The position numbers were made by a program, and so were the translations under genes. A stretch of 64,000 nt of DNA, taken from assembly GCF_024166365.1 (NCBI RefSeq), contig NC_064825.1, forward strand, positions 104,856,480 through 104,920,479, given 5' to 3'. Under the pieces are notes generated by a model that saw only the letters and a list, made by a program, of their open reading frames with translations, did no database searches and had not been told where the DNA came from. The stretch comes from Elephas maximus indicus (lineage: Eukaryota; Chordata; Mammalia; Proboscidea; Elephantidae). Shown here in pieces: positions 46,171 through 57,614 of the stretch (positions are counted from its first letter, which is position 1; each line of letters begins with the position of its first letter).

Positions 46171-47195
46171 ATGGGACAAAGGAACAATGTGACTGAGTTT
46201 GTCCTCTTGGGGGTCAGTCAGAGTTTCCAGGGTCAGAAAATATTATTTGTTTTGTTTTTGCTCATCTACATTGTGACAATGGTGGACAACCTCCTCATTG
46301 TTGTGACTGTGGTGGTCAGCCCAACAGTGGATGCTCCTATGTACTTCTTTCTTGGCTACTTATCATTTAAGATGCTGTTTATTCTACTACGGTTACCCCA
46401 AATATGATTATAGACTTACTCTATGAGAAGAAAACCATTTCTTTCCAAGCTTGCCTGATCCAGCTTTTTGTAGAACACTTATTTGGTGGTGCTGAGGTTT
46501 TACTTCTGGTGGTCATGGCTTATGATCGTTCTGTGGCTATCTGCAAACCCCTGCATTATACGACCATCATGAACCAATGGGTATGTGTTCTGCTGTTGTT
46601 GGTGGCCTGGGTTGGAGGTTTTGTGCATGCTGTTGTTCAGCTTCTCTTTGTTTACAATCTTTCCTTCTGTGGTCCCAATGTCATTGACCACTTCATCTGT
46701 GACATGTACCCCTTATTAAAACTTGCCTGCACTGACACCTATATCATTGGTCTCACTGTGGTTGCCAATGATGGGGCAATATGTGTGGTGATTTTTATGC
46801 TGTTACTCATCTCCTATGGAGTCATTCTACATTCCCTGAAGAATCTTAGTCAGGAAGGGAGGCGCAAAGCCTTATCCACCTGTGGCTCCCACATCACTGT
46901 GGTGGTCCTCTTCTTTGTCCCTTGTATTTTTATGTATGTGAAACCTCCTTCCACCTTACTCATTGATAAATCTTTGACTGTATTTTGTACTGTTATCACT
47001 CCTATGTTGAATCCCTTAATCTATACTCTGAGAAATGCAGAGATGAAAACTGCCATGAAGAAGCTCTGGACCAGAAAACACAAATGGTCTGGTAGGCAAA
47101 TGCATCACCTACTTTCATTGAAAAACTGTTGCCTCAGAAATGCCCTGTGTAATTATAATTGTGGTAAAATTTTCTTCCCATTTAATAATTTATAA
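46171..47195 (+). pseudogene. Olfactory receptor OR2 (OR4C-like) pseudogene
   Basis: Olfactory receptor GPCR, same subfamily as OR1. The start at 46171 ('[14 protein letters not shown]') keeps the N-glycosylation site. A one-base deletion near 46368-46372 ('tttaagatgct' against OR1 'tttatggatgct') shifts the frame in TM2; the remainder reads on in frame from there through '[20 protein letters not shown]', '[15 protein letters not shown]', '[20 protein letters not shown]', '[19 protein letters not shown]' and '[16 protein letters not shown]'. Motif losses include the TM1 GN pair read as DN ('MVDNLLIV') and the DRY motif read as DRS. The ancestral stop is gone, giving about 38 extra residues to a TAA at 47195. 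Inactivation is independent of OR1. Confidence 0.9.
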
Positions 47196-47501
47196 ATGAT
47201 TAAAAATATTTATTATGAGTATTCCTCCAATGATTAGTTTTGTTCAAAATATGTTTTTAAGATTTTCATGTCTTGGAAAATATATGTTAGTTTTTTGGGG
47301 TATAAAATTGTTGTGTTGAGACTATAGATTTATAGTCTATGTGATGAGTTATGCTACAGTTAATACCATAAATTTATTTTAGTTGTTGGAACATTTTCTC
47401 ATGTCTCTTTCTTAAATAAATTTAATCCTTTTTAAAATTAATAGGCCTTATTACTGATTTCACAATAATAAAATAAGACATAAAAACGTGATTCAACCCT
47501 C
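47196..47501. other. OR2 3' flank, no gene
   Basis: Aligns with 1-250 and 20195-20460. No poly(A) signal equivalent to the OR1 AATAAA is kept. Confidence 0.6.
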
Positions 47502-48020
47502 TGTCATGAAATTAATTGTGTTCCTGTAATATGTGTGTCAGCTTGGATATGCCATGATCCCAAGTATTGCATGATTGTCCACCATTTTGTCATGCGATGT
47601 GATTTTCCTATGTGTTGTAAATCCCACCTCTACGATATTAATGAGACAGGTTTACAGGCAGTTACATTAATGAGGCAGCACTCATTTTAAATATTGGGCT
47701 GTTTCTTGACTCACTCTTTTGAGATATAAAAGACAGAAGCCGGTAGAGAGACAGGGGGACCTCACAACACCAAGAAAGTAGTGTCAGGAGCTGAACATGT
47801 CTTTGGACCCAGGGTCCCTGCACTAAGAGGAGCCTAGACCAGGGGAAGATTGATAACAAGGACCTTCCTCCAAATCCAACAGAGAGAGAAAGCCTTCTTC
47901 TTGCACTGGCATCCTGAATTTGCACTTCTAGCCTGCTAGACTATGAGAGAATAATCTTCTGTTTGTTAAAGCCAACCACTTGTGGTATTTCTATTATAGC
48001 AGCACTGGATGACTAAGACA
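47502..48020 (+). repeat. Solo LTR, ERVL/MaLR-like, U2 copy
   Basis: 'tgtcatgaaattaattgtg' to 'gatgactaagaca'. It is the same insertion as 251-738. Its 'agatataaaagacag' and 'gttaaagccaaccacttgtgg' blocks are family hallmarks. Confidence 0.7.
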
Positions 48021-48164
48021 CCTTTCCACACAGAGACAGACCATATTAACATTTGAACTATATATTCTTATTTTTGTATCAGTAAGGTATTTTCAGTATT
48101 ATTTTTGCTTAGTATGTTGAATTTGAATAGGAAAGAGGTTTCAGAGCTCTAATATTAATCATCC

Positions 48165-48365
48165 AGTTACAGTTGGGACAATTTCAACTTATGGAAACCC
48201 CACGTGTTACATAGCAGTATTACACTCCTTTGACTTTTTATGGCGCTCAGCTTTCAGAAATAGATCTCTAGGAGATTTTTCTGAGGCACCACTGATTATG
48301 ATTGAACTGCCAATCTTTTTATTATTATTTGATCATGTAGCCATTTGTGCCACTCCGGAAACCTG
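48165..48365 (-). repeat. Old tRNA-derived SINE, U2 copy
   Basis: Counterpart of 875-1085: 'acaatttcaacttatggaaac' to 'gccactccggaaacctg'. Confidence 0.5.
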
Positions 48366-48592
48366 TTATTCATATTAATCATAAGAAGGCTAAATATACA
48401 AAAAGAATCAAAAGTCAGGCAGACAAGTGACTAAATCATAGTTATTTTCCCAATTGGGAAATGGTCTTATTTCCTTAAGTGGAGCAGCTTTGTTTGGTGT
48501 TATATTTTTATAAGATGATCTATTCATTTTCCCTGAAAGTTTAAAGTATCTGATGATAGTTTTGTTATTTTCAATATCCCCATCTCCTTCTT

Positions 48593-48754
48593 GGAAACCC
48601 TGGTGCTGTGGTGGTTAAGTACTATGGCTGCTAACCAAAAGGTTGGCAGTTCAAATCTACCAGGCACACCTCGGAAACCCTATGGGGCAGTTCTACTCTG
48701 TCCCAGAGGGTCACTATGAGTCAGAATTGACTTGAAGGCAATTTTTTTTTTTTT
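48593..48754 (+). repeat. AfroSINE, short form, sense
   Basis: 'ggaaaccctggtgctgtggtgg' head with an A box ('tggtggttaag'), B-box 'ggcagttcaaatctacc', core 'gagtcagaattgacttgaagg' and a T-rich end. 'atctccttctt' and 'aatctccttttt' flank it as target duplication. It is absent from the U0 equivalent near 1325, so it inserted after that duplication. Confidence 0.9.
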
Positions 48755-50094
48755 AATCTCCTTTTTTGCTTATAGTGTCTCATGGCTTCCTAATGAAGAC
48801 ACAGACCCTACCTTTCATACGTAAAATTAGAAAAAAATCCATAATCAATAAGCTTCAAATATAAAACACAGAAATTGACGCTGGATTATTTTACATGGTT
48901 TCTTTGTCAGGAAAAATTCTGACAATTCATATTATTCCCATTCTCATATCCCTTAATAAGGCAATGCAGATTATAAAATAATAGGGAAATCAGAATATAT
49001 TGTTCTATTTGGCAGAGTTCTCAGTCATAAAATCTTTGTAAACCTTTCTCTCTCTAAATCAAGCTTAAAATAAAATATTACCTACCCCTAATATTGTAGG
49101 AACATGTGATCAAAGATACTTATGGTTCCTGCCTCCCCGTTAGTTTGGTTTCATGAGGGGCAAAGGGCATGGGAGAACGGGCCCTTTTCACCGGTAAAAC
49201 AAATTTTTCACTGGTAAAACACACTGTACGGGTGACTTTGTAACCTTATATTCCTAGTGTTATACATGGATATTTCTTATATAATCTCAGACTATTCATA
49301 AGCATATTATTCCCCAAATAATATCGAACATTTGATTGAACCAGAGTTAACATAACTAGTTCTCCACTTTTTGAAATTTAGTTAATTTTCAAATTTGCAT
49401 AGTTGTATGGAATGCTGAGATAAAAATCTTGGTCCATTGTCTCCTTATGTTCATTGACTGTAAGTTCCCTGAAGGCAGGGAAATTCCTTAATTATCTTTG
49501 CATTCTCTGTTCCTTTCATAATGCCTGGGACATAGCATTCACTCCATAAACTTTGTAAGTTATTAGTACTCATTCAGTCTTTTCACCATTTCTTTCATTT
49601 CTTCTACTTTGTTTTTGTTTATTCCTCTACCACTAACATACTATTTCAGTGATCAAAGACTTTTGATGTGTATTTGTAAATATCTGGTAGGATTATTCTC
49701 ACCTATTACCTATTACTTGCCCATTTAAAACATTTTCTTGCAATTTCCAAATATTAATTCTTCCTGATAAATCTTAAAGTCATTTTTTAAGGCTCAGAAA
49801 TTCCTAAAAAATTACATTTAGAATTTCATGTCTTGAAATACTTCTATTGAAAAAAAGAGTGTTATAATAATCTAGGTTTCTCAACCAGAATAAGAGTCTT
49901 ACTGTGAAGGCTTAATTTAAAAATTTTAATAAAATTTGTAGTTAGCTCCACAGAGTGTACATACAACTTGCCTTTCTGTTTTCTGATTTATAAAGGGAAT
50001 TCTCTTATTTACATTCGATTCACATCTTGAATGAGTTGATCTGAAAGGATTCAGTATCTTTTGCTGGCATGAGTTACTGCACAAACCTCAAAAC
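48755..50094. other. OR2 3' flank, no gene
   Basis: Homologous to 1326-2599, with no coding potential recognised. Confidence 0.6.
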
Positions 50095-50364
50095 CAAAGA
50101 CACAGGTCTGTACCAAACACACATAGACTTGTATATGTCCACACATGGGTCTAAGGTCACACATGGGCCTACATATAAACACACAAGTGTCTGTATCTAA
50201 TCACACATGAGTTAATATGTGAACACGTAAGGGTCCGAGTCCCACAAGCCATAAGTCTATGTCTAACCACAGACAGGTCTGTATCCAACTATTCAGATAT
50301 CTGTATCTACCATGTACAGATCTGTGTCCACCACAAGCAATGTTGTGTCTGTTTACACATGATT
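50095..50364. repeat. 22-bp minisatellite, U2 copy
   Basis: Homologous to the array at 2600-2892, unit near 'gtctgtatctaatcacacatg'. Unit order is largely the same as in U0, so little turnover has occurred since duplication. Confidence 0.7.
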
Positions 50365-51892
50365 TTTTTTAAAAAAGTTACTGTGCCTTAGGTGAAAGTT
50401 TACAGCACAAATTAGTTTCTCACTCAAATTTTACACATAAATTGTTTTGTGTCTTTCATTGCAATTCCCACAAAGTGTCAACATTCTCCCTCTTTCCCAT
50501 TACACCCCTTGTCCATTCCTACAGTTTTCTTGTCCCTCCCTGCCTTCTCATCTTTGCTTTTTGGTGGGAGTTACCCATTTAATCTCCTTCAGTTGATTGA
50601 ACGAAGAAGCATGTTCCTCACATGTGTCACTGTTTTTTTTCATAGGGCTGTCTAAACTTTGGCTGAAACATGGACTTCAGGAGTGGCTTCAGTTCTGAGT
50701 TAGCAGGGTATCTGGGGGCCATAGTCTTGGGGGTTCCTCAAGTCTCTGTCAGACCAGTAAGTCTGGTCTTTTTTTGCGAATTTGAATTTTGCTCTACATT
50801 TTTCTCCTGCTCTGTCTGGGACCCTGTATTGTGACCCTTGTCAGAGAAGCCTGTGGTGGTAGCCAGGCACCAGCTAATTATTCTGGGCTCAGGCTGATAG
50901 AAGCTGTGGTTCATTAGTTCTTTGGAATAATATTGTCCTTATGTCTTTGGTTTTCTTCATTCTCTTCTGTTCCACACAGGATGGGATCAATAGATGTATC
51001 TTAGAGGGTGCTCACAATCTTTTATGACTCCAGATGCCACTACTCAGCAAAGTAAGATTTAAATCCTTTTGTTTATGCCAATTGTGCTACATGTCCCCAG
51101 ATACCAGGGCCTCCAGCCCTCAACCCCAGTAACTCTGTCCCTCAAGGTGTTTGAATTTGTCTAGGAAGCTTCTAAGACTTTGCCTTGGTCAAGATGTACT
51201 GACTTCCCATGTATGATGTATTGTCTTCCCCTTCAGCAAAGTCAACACATGTCTTCTGTCTAGTTATTCTCCCAACCCATCCATCCTCTTTGTTGTAATC
51301 ATCAGATTGTTTTTTTTTTTTCTGTGTAGAAACCTTTTCTTCAGTGGTCTCATACAATATTCGCCCTTTTGTGATTGTCTAATTTTACTCAGTATAATTT
51401 CCTCTAGGTATATCCATGTTGTGAGGGCCATAGAGATTTTATCATTGTTCTTTACTATTATGATTTATTGTAATTTTATTATGTAGTATCCTATTATGGG
51501 TATGTACCATAATTTGTTTATCCATTCATCTGTTGATGGGCACATAGGTTGCTTCCATTTTTCTCTATTATGAATAATCTGCAATGAACATGAGCGTGCA
51601 TAGTCTATTCTTTTGACAGTTCTTATTCCTGTAGGATATATTCCTAGAATTGCTGGATCATATGGAATTTTTATTTCTAACATTTCAAGGAGGCACCCTA
51701 TTCTCCATAGTGAATTTACATTTTATATTCCCACCAGCAGTGCATAAGAGATCCAATGCCCCACAACCTCTCCAGCATTTGTTATTTTCTGTTTTTATTT
51801 TTATTAGTTCCAGTAATGTCAGGGTGACATGATATCTCATTGTAGTTTTGATTTGCGTATCTCTAATAGCTAATGAAAGATGAAGTAAAAGA

Positions 51893-53228
51893 GTTGAACA
51901 ATTTCAAAGGACAGCTTGAGAAGACAAAGTAAAGTATTATAATGAAATATACAAAGACCTAGAGTTAGAAAAACAAAAGGGAAGAATAGCCTCGCCATTT
52001 TTCAAGCTGAAAGAACTGAAGAAAAATTGAAGCCTTGAGTTGCAATATTAAAAGGTTCTATGGAGAAAATATTAAATGATTCAGGAAGCATCAAAAGAAG
52101 ATAGAAGCAATACACAGAGTCACTATCAAAAATAATTTGTCGGCATTTAACCGTTTCAGAAGGTAGCATATGATCGGGAATAAATGGTACTGAAAGAAGA
52201 GATCCAAACTGCACTGAAGGCATTACCTAAAAACAAGGCTCCAGGAATTGACAGAACACCAACTGAGGGGTTTCAACAAATTGATGCAGTGCTGGAAGTG
52301 CTCACTTGTCTATGCCAAGAAATTTGGAAGACAGCTACTGGCCAATCAGCTGGAAGAGATCCATATTTGCACTCATTTAAAAGAAAGTTGATCCAACACA
52401 ATGCAGAAATTATCAAACAATATCATTAATATCACCCAGAAGTAAAATTTTGCTGAAGATTATTCAAAAGCTGTTGCAGCAGTCCATTGACAGGGTACTT
52501 CCAGAAATTCAAGCAGGATTTGGAAGATGGAGAACAAGGTATATCATTATTGATGAAAGAAGAATCTTGGATGAGAGTAGAGAATACCAGAAAGATGTTT
52601 ATTCTGTTTATTGACTATGCCAAAGTGTCCATAACAAATTATGTGTAACATTAAGAAGAATGGGAATTCTAGAACACTTAATTCTGCTCATGTGCAATGT
52701 GTATATAGACCAAGACCCAGTCTTCAAACAAAACAAGAGGATACTGTGTGGTTTAAAATCAAGAAAGGTGTGGGTTGGGTTTGTACCTTTTCAGCACACT
52801 TATTCAATCTGTGTGCTGAACAGATAATCCAAGCAGCTGGACTATATGAAGAATGGCTGGGCATCATGGTTGGAGGAAGGCCCATTAACAACCTGAGTTA
52901 TGCAGATGACACAACCTTGCTTGCTGAAAGAAAATAAAAATTCTCGCAACTGGACCAATAAATAACGTTGTGATAAGTGGAGAAAATATTGAAGCTGTCA
53001 AGGAATTCATTTTACTTGAATCCACAGTCAACACCCACGGAAGCAGCAGTCAAGAAATCGAAGGACACACTGCATTGGGCAAATCTGCTGCAAAATATCT
53101 CTTTAAAAGTGTTAAAAAGTAAAATGTCACTTTAAGGACTAAGGTCTGCCTGACTGAAGCCATGGTGCTTTCAGTCGCCTCATATGCATGTGAAAGCTGG
53201 ACAATGAATACGGAAGTCTGAAGAAGAA
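51893..53228 (+). mobile_element. RTE LINE, sense, in L1
   Basis: Counterpart of 4428-5262 but longer, continuing through the RT palm: 'GLYEEWLGIMVGGRPINNLS' then YADD ('NNLSYADDTTLLAER', 52641-52937 frame), then 'gcagcagtcaagaaatcg' and 'catatgcatgtgaaagctgg'. It ends at 'aatacggaagtctgaagaag', where the sequence flips to antisense RTE. Confidence 0.8.
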
Positions 53229-54045
53229 CAGGATTTGGTTGTACTTTTTGCAAGACAGGTTTGTTCCTTTCTCTGGCACTCCGTGGTATATTCAATATTC
53301 TTTGCCATCACCAAATTCAAAACTGTCAATTCTTCTTTGTCTTCCTTATTCGTCCCCCAGCTTTCCCATGCATATGAAGTGATTGAAAACACCATGATTT
53401 GGGTCAGGCACACCTAAGTCATCAAGGTGACACCTTTGCTTTTCAACATTTTGGAGAGGTCTTTTGCACCAGATTTGCCCTATGCAATAGGTATTTTTGT
53501 TTTTGTTTTTAATTTCTTGCTTGTTGCTTCCGTGGATATTGACTGTGCATCTAAGTAAAAAGAATTCCTTGACAACTTCAATCTTCTCTCCATTTATCAT
53601 GATGCTGCTTATTGGTCCAGTTGTGAGGATTTTTGTTTTCTTTAAGTTGAGGTGTAATCAGTAATTAAGTCTGTGGTCTTTGATCTTCATTAGTAAGTTC
53701 TTCAAGTCTTCACTTTCAGCAAGCAAGTTTGTGTCATCTGCATAATGCAGGTTGTTAATAAGTCTTCCTCCAATCCTAATGCTTCATTCTTCTTCATATA
53801 GTCCAGTTTCTTGGATTATTTGCCCTGCATGCAGATCGAATAGGTATGGTGAAAGGATATAAACCTGACACATGCTTTTCCTGAATTTAAATCATGCAGT
53901 ATCTTCTTGTTCTGTTCAAAGGACTGCCTCTTGATCCGTGTACAGATGCCTCATGAGCACATTTAAGTGTTCTGGAAGTCCCGTTCTTTGCCATGTTATC
54001 TATAATTTGTTATGGTCCACACAGTTGAATGCCTTTGCATAGTCT
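53229..54045 (-). mobile_element. RTE LINE, antisense, abutting the sense copy
   Basis: Reads as reverse-complement RTE from 'ggttgtactttttgcaagac' to 'gaatgcctttgcatagtc'. It corresponds to about 6790-7590 of the U0 antisense copy; in U2 the intervening L1 (5285-6500 in U0) has gone. The minus frame 53600-53346 encodes 'MINGEKIEVVKEFFLLRCTV'. Confidence 0.75.
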
Positions 54046-54384
54046 GTTCAGCAATTTTACTGGTTTTGTATAGGTGCCCTTTATTATATTTAGGAATTTC
54101 CCATCAATTCCTATTTTACTAAGAGTTTTTTTTTTTTTTCTTAAATGAGGAAAGTGTGTTGGAGTTTACCAAATGCCCTTTCTACTTTGATTGAGATGAT
54201 TATGTGATTCTTCCCTCTGGTTTTATTTACGTGGCAGATTATATTGTTTGATTTGCTGATGTTGAACCGCCTTTGCATACCTAGTATGAATCCTGCTTGG
54301 TAGTGGTGTATTATTTTTTTATATGATACTGTATCCTATTAGCTAGAATTTTGTTGAGAATTTTTCCATGTATATTCATGAGAG

Positions 54385-55086
54385 TTGTTGTTGTTAGGTG
54401 CTGTTGAGTAGGCTCTGACCCATAAACCAAAAAACCAAACTCATTGCTGTGGAGTCGAATCTGACTCATTGTGACCCTATAGGACAGAGTAGAACTGCCT
54501 CACCGAGTTTCCAAGGAGCACCTGGTGGGTTCAAACTGCCGACCATTTAGTTAGCCATAGCACTTAACCACTACACCACCAGCGTTTCTGTTCCGACTCA
54601 CAGGGACTCTATTTACAACAGAATGAAATACAGCCCTGTCCTGTGCTATCCTCACAATTGTTATGGTTGAGCCCATTGTTGCAGCCACTGTGTCAATTCA
54701 CGTCTTTGAGGGTCTTCCTCTTTTTTGCCGACCCTCTGCTTTACGAAGCATGATGTCCTTCTCCAGAGACTGATTCTTCCTGATAACATATCCAATGTAT
54801 ATAAGATGTAGTTTTGTCATCCCTGCTTCTAAGGAGCATTCAGGTTGTACTTCTTCCAAGACAGATTTTTTCATTCTTTTGTTAGTCCACGGTATGTTCA
54901 ATACTCTTTGCCAACACCACAATTCAAAGGTGTCATTTCTTCTTTGGTCTTCCTTATTCGTTGTCCAGCTTTCACATGCATATGACACAATTGAAAATAC
55001 CATGCCTTGGGTCAGGCGCATCTTGGTCTTCAAAGTGACATCTTTGCTTTTTAACACTTTAAAGAGGTATTTTGCAGCTGATTTGT
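54385..55086 (-). mobile_element. RTE LINE 3' fragment, antisense, carrying an AfroSINE
   Basis: 'gttgttgttaggtgctgttgag' starts at the RTE 3' end. The RTE is interrupted by an AfroSINE (54420-54592) and continues to 'ttgcagctgatttg'. The minus frame 55057-54698 encodes the RTE C-terminal part: 'VSYACESWTTNKEDQRRNDT', 'ECSLEAGMTKLHLIYIGYVI', 'GRQKRGRPSKT'. It is flanked by L1 on both sides. Confidence 0.8.
54420..54592 (-). repeat. AfroSINE, antisense, inside RTE
   Basis: 'aaaccaaaaaaccaaactcattgctg', 'gagtcgaatctgactcattg', 'gtttccaaggagcacctgg', 'caaactgccgaccatttag', ending 'cactacaccaccagcg'. A short form. Confidence 0.9.
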
Positions 55087-55451
55087 GATGACGGATATTG
55101 GTCTGTAATTTTCCTTTTTTTTTTTTTGGGTGTCTTTTCCTGGCTTGGTTATCAGTCTTTTGCTCACTTCATGAAATGAATTTGGGAGTATTATTTCATT
55201 TCTATGTTCTGAAATAGTTTGAGTAGTACTGTTGGAAGTTCTTTTCTAAATGTTTGGTATTCTTCAGTGAAGCCATCCAGGCCAGGGCTTTTTTTTTTTT
55301 TTAATTATCTCTTGGATCTTTTCTCTTGTTATGGGTCTGTTCAGATTTTCTGCCTCAGTTTGTGTTAGTTTAGATAGGTAGTGAGTTTCTAGAAATTTGT
55401 CCATTTTTCCTAGGTTCTCAAATTTGTTGGAGCACAATTTTTCTTAGTATT

Positions 55452-55600
55452 TTTTATAAGTCAATTCGGACTTCATCACGACCCTGTAGGACAGGGTAGA
55501 ACTGCTGCATAGATTTTCTGAGGGGTTCCTGGCAGATTTGAACTGCCAACCTTTTGGCTAGAAGAGATGGCACTTAACCAGTACTCCACTAGACTTTCCA
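55452..55600 (-). repeat. AfroSINE, antisense, in L1 (U2 copy)
   Basis: Same insertion as 8508-8668, with the 3' end slightly shortened: 'aagtcaattcggacttcatc' to 'cagtactccactagactttcc'. Confidence 0.8.
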
Positions 55601-56433
55601 GAGTATTTTGTTGGGATTCTTTTTATTTTAGTTAGATCTATTGTGTTTTCCTCCATCTCGTCTTATTGGATTATTTGCTTCCTCTCCTCTTTTTTTTTTT
55701 TGGCAGTTAGGCCAAAGTCTTGCCTGCGTTGTTTCTGCTGAGTAATCAAAGCTTAGTCTTATTGTTTTCCCTTCGTAAACGACTTTTTGCTTGTCTTGAG
55801 GTGCCCTCAGGATTCTGTCTATGTCTTTGATTTTGGCAAGTGTGATTATGATATATCTTGGTGATTTTCTTTTGGGTTCTATCATATATGGAAAATTCTT
55901 TGTGCATCTTGGATAGTCAGCTTTTCTTTTCTCATACAATTTTGGACATTTTCTCCCAGCAAATCAACAATCTTCTCTATGTTTTTTACTTCCTCCCTCT
56001 GTTCTAGAACTCTGCTCATGTGCAGATTTTTGCTCTTGATTGTGTCCCACATAAGTCTTAGGCTTCCTCATTTTTCTTCATTCTTGTCCCTGATTTTTCA
56101 TCAAACAAAGTGGTGTCCAGGTATTTGTCTTCAATTTCTTAGATTTTGTCTTTTGTTGTTTCAAATTTGCTCTTGTCCTGCTTTTTTATATGATTTGGTT
56201 ATTGTCTTGCTGTGCCTGAGGCATTAATGTATTATTTTCTTTATTTATTGATTGAATATTCTCGTTTCATCCTGCTTTTTTGTTTTCTTTTGATATGTCA
56301 GGGTGGGCAAGATGGGCACGCTTTGCTCCTTGCTCATTTTTGTGCACGAGAGCTCTCAAGGCATTGTCCACATGGGCAGGGGAGCACCAGGCAGGGCGAG
56401 ACCGCATTGCTGCACACTGGTTTGGCGAGGTGG

Positions 56434-56740
56434 TTCAAAGGATGTGCTATGCTCTCAGTGCTCCTTTCTTGGTAGTATGAAGTCCCCATGCCTCTCTGTT
56501 CACTTCCCTCTTTTATATCTCGTAAGAGATTGCCTTAAAACACAATCTAACCTTGAAGGTTGAGCCCTGCCTCATTAATATAAGTGCTGCTTGTCCCTTC
56601 TCATTGACATCATAGAGGTAGGTTTTAGAACACATAGGAAAATCACACCAGATGACAAAATGGTGGACAATTACATAATGGGAATCATGGTCTAGCCACA
56701 TTGACACAACTTCTGGGGGGACACAATTCAATTCATGGCA
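56434..56740 (-). repeat. Solo LTR, antisense, truncated (U2 copy)
   Basis: Counterpart of 12265-12578, joined directly to L1 sequence on its left. It ends at 'caattcatggca'. Fossil. Confidence 0.65.
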
Positions 56741-56749
56741 GTCCACTTC

Positions 56750-57602
56750 ATCTCAGTTGACAAAATTTTTGGCATAAATTTGTTTATAATCCTTTTAGAA
56801 TCTATAAAATCTACCAGGAATGACACCTTCTTCAATTTCAATTCTGATTGTTTTTTTCTTGTATACTTTTTTTAATTCATTTTGCTAAAGATTTATCCAT
56901 TTTATTAATCTTGTCAAAGAATTCCTAGCTTTATATACTTTCTGTTTTTAGACTAATTTCTGTGTCAATGATTTCTGTTTTATATTTACTACTTTCATTC
57001 TACAATATTCTCTGGGTTTGTTTTGCTTTTTCCTTTCCAATTTCTTAAGATGGAAGCTAGTTCATTTCTTTTAATGTTTCTTGTTTTCTAATACTTGCAT
57101 TTAAAGTTATACATTTCTTTCTAAACACTGTCTTAGCTGCATCCAATAAATTTTACTATGTTTCGTTTTTATTATCTTACTGTTCAAAATATTTCTAATT
57201 TCCATTGGGATTTCTTCTTTCATCCACGGCTTATGTAGAACTGTGTTGTTTAATTTGTAAATAATTGAGGAGTGCTTAGTTCTTTTTCAATTTTTCTGGT
57301 TGAACGTTATTATTATCGGACATATTTCTGTATAATATAAGTCCTTTGAAATGTATTGCAACTTGTTTTGTGGCCTATGATATTGTCTGTTTTGGTGAAT
57401 GTTCCATGAGCTCTTTAAGTAGAATAGTCCCACATTTTCTTTTCCTTCTTTATTACCATACCACCAGTTTATATTTGTCTTTTGGCTTAATGTAAACTTT
57501 AGAGTCAGATGATAATTACCCAGCATTTTATTCTACAGAGTGTAGCTTCTCCTTTTAGTGTAATCTTAGGAATTTGTGTTTCTATGTTTTATAATCAGAT
57601 TT
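56750..57602 (-). mobile_element. Old L1 ORF2 fragment, antisense (U2 copy)
   Basis: Counterpart of 12590-13435 ('ttggtgaatgttccatgagc', 'gaggagtgcttagttctttt'). Confidence 0.55.
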
Positions 57603-57614
57603 AATGTTAGGAGA

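Larger units (their letters stand above)
50365..56431 (-). mobile_element. Antisense L1 (U2 copy of L1-A), interrupted and 5'-deleted
   Basis: Same insertion as 2903-10412: 3'UTR from 50365, ORF2 pieces at 51300-51880, 54046-54384, 55087-55450 and 55600-55700, then antisense ORF1/5'UTR to 56431 ('gcacactggtttggcgaggtgg'). It keeps an ORF2 stretch (54046-54384) that U0 lost. The ORF1 relic at 55939-55628 (minus) reads 'LAKIKDIDRILRAPQDKQKV'. The 5'UTR end is missing because of a deletion reaching into the LTR at 56434. Confidence 0.75.
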
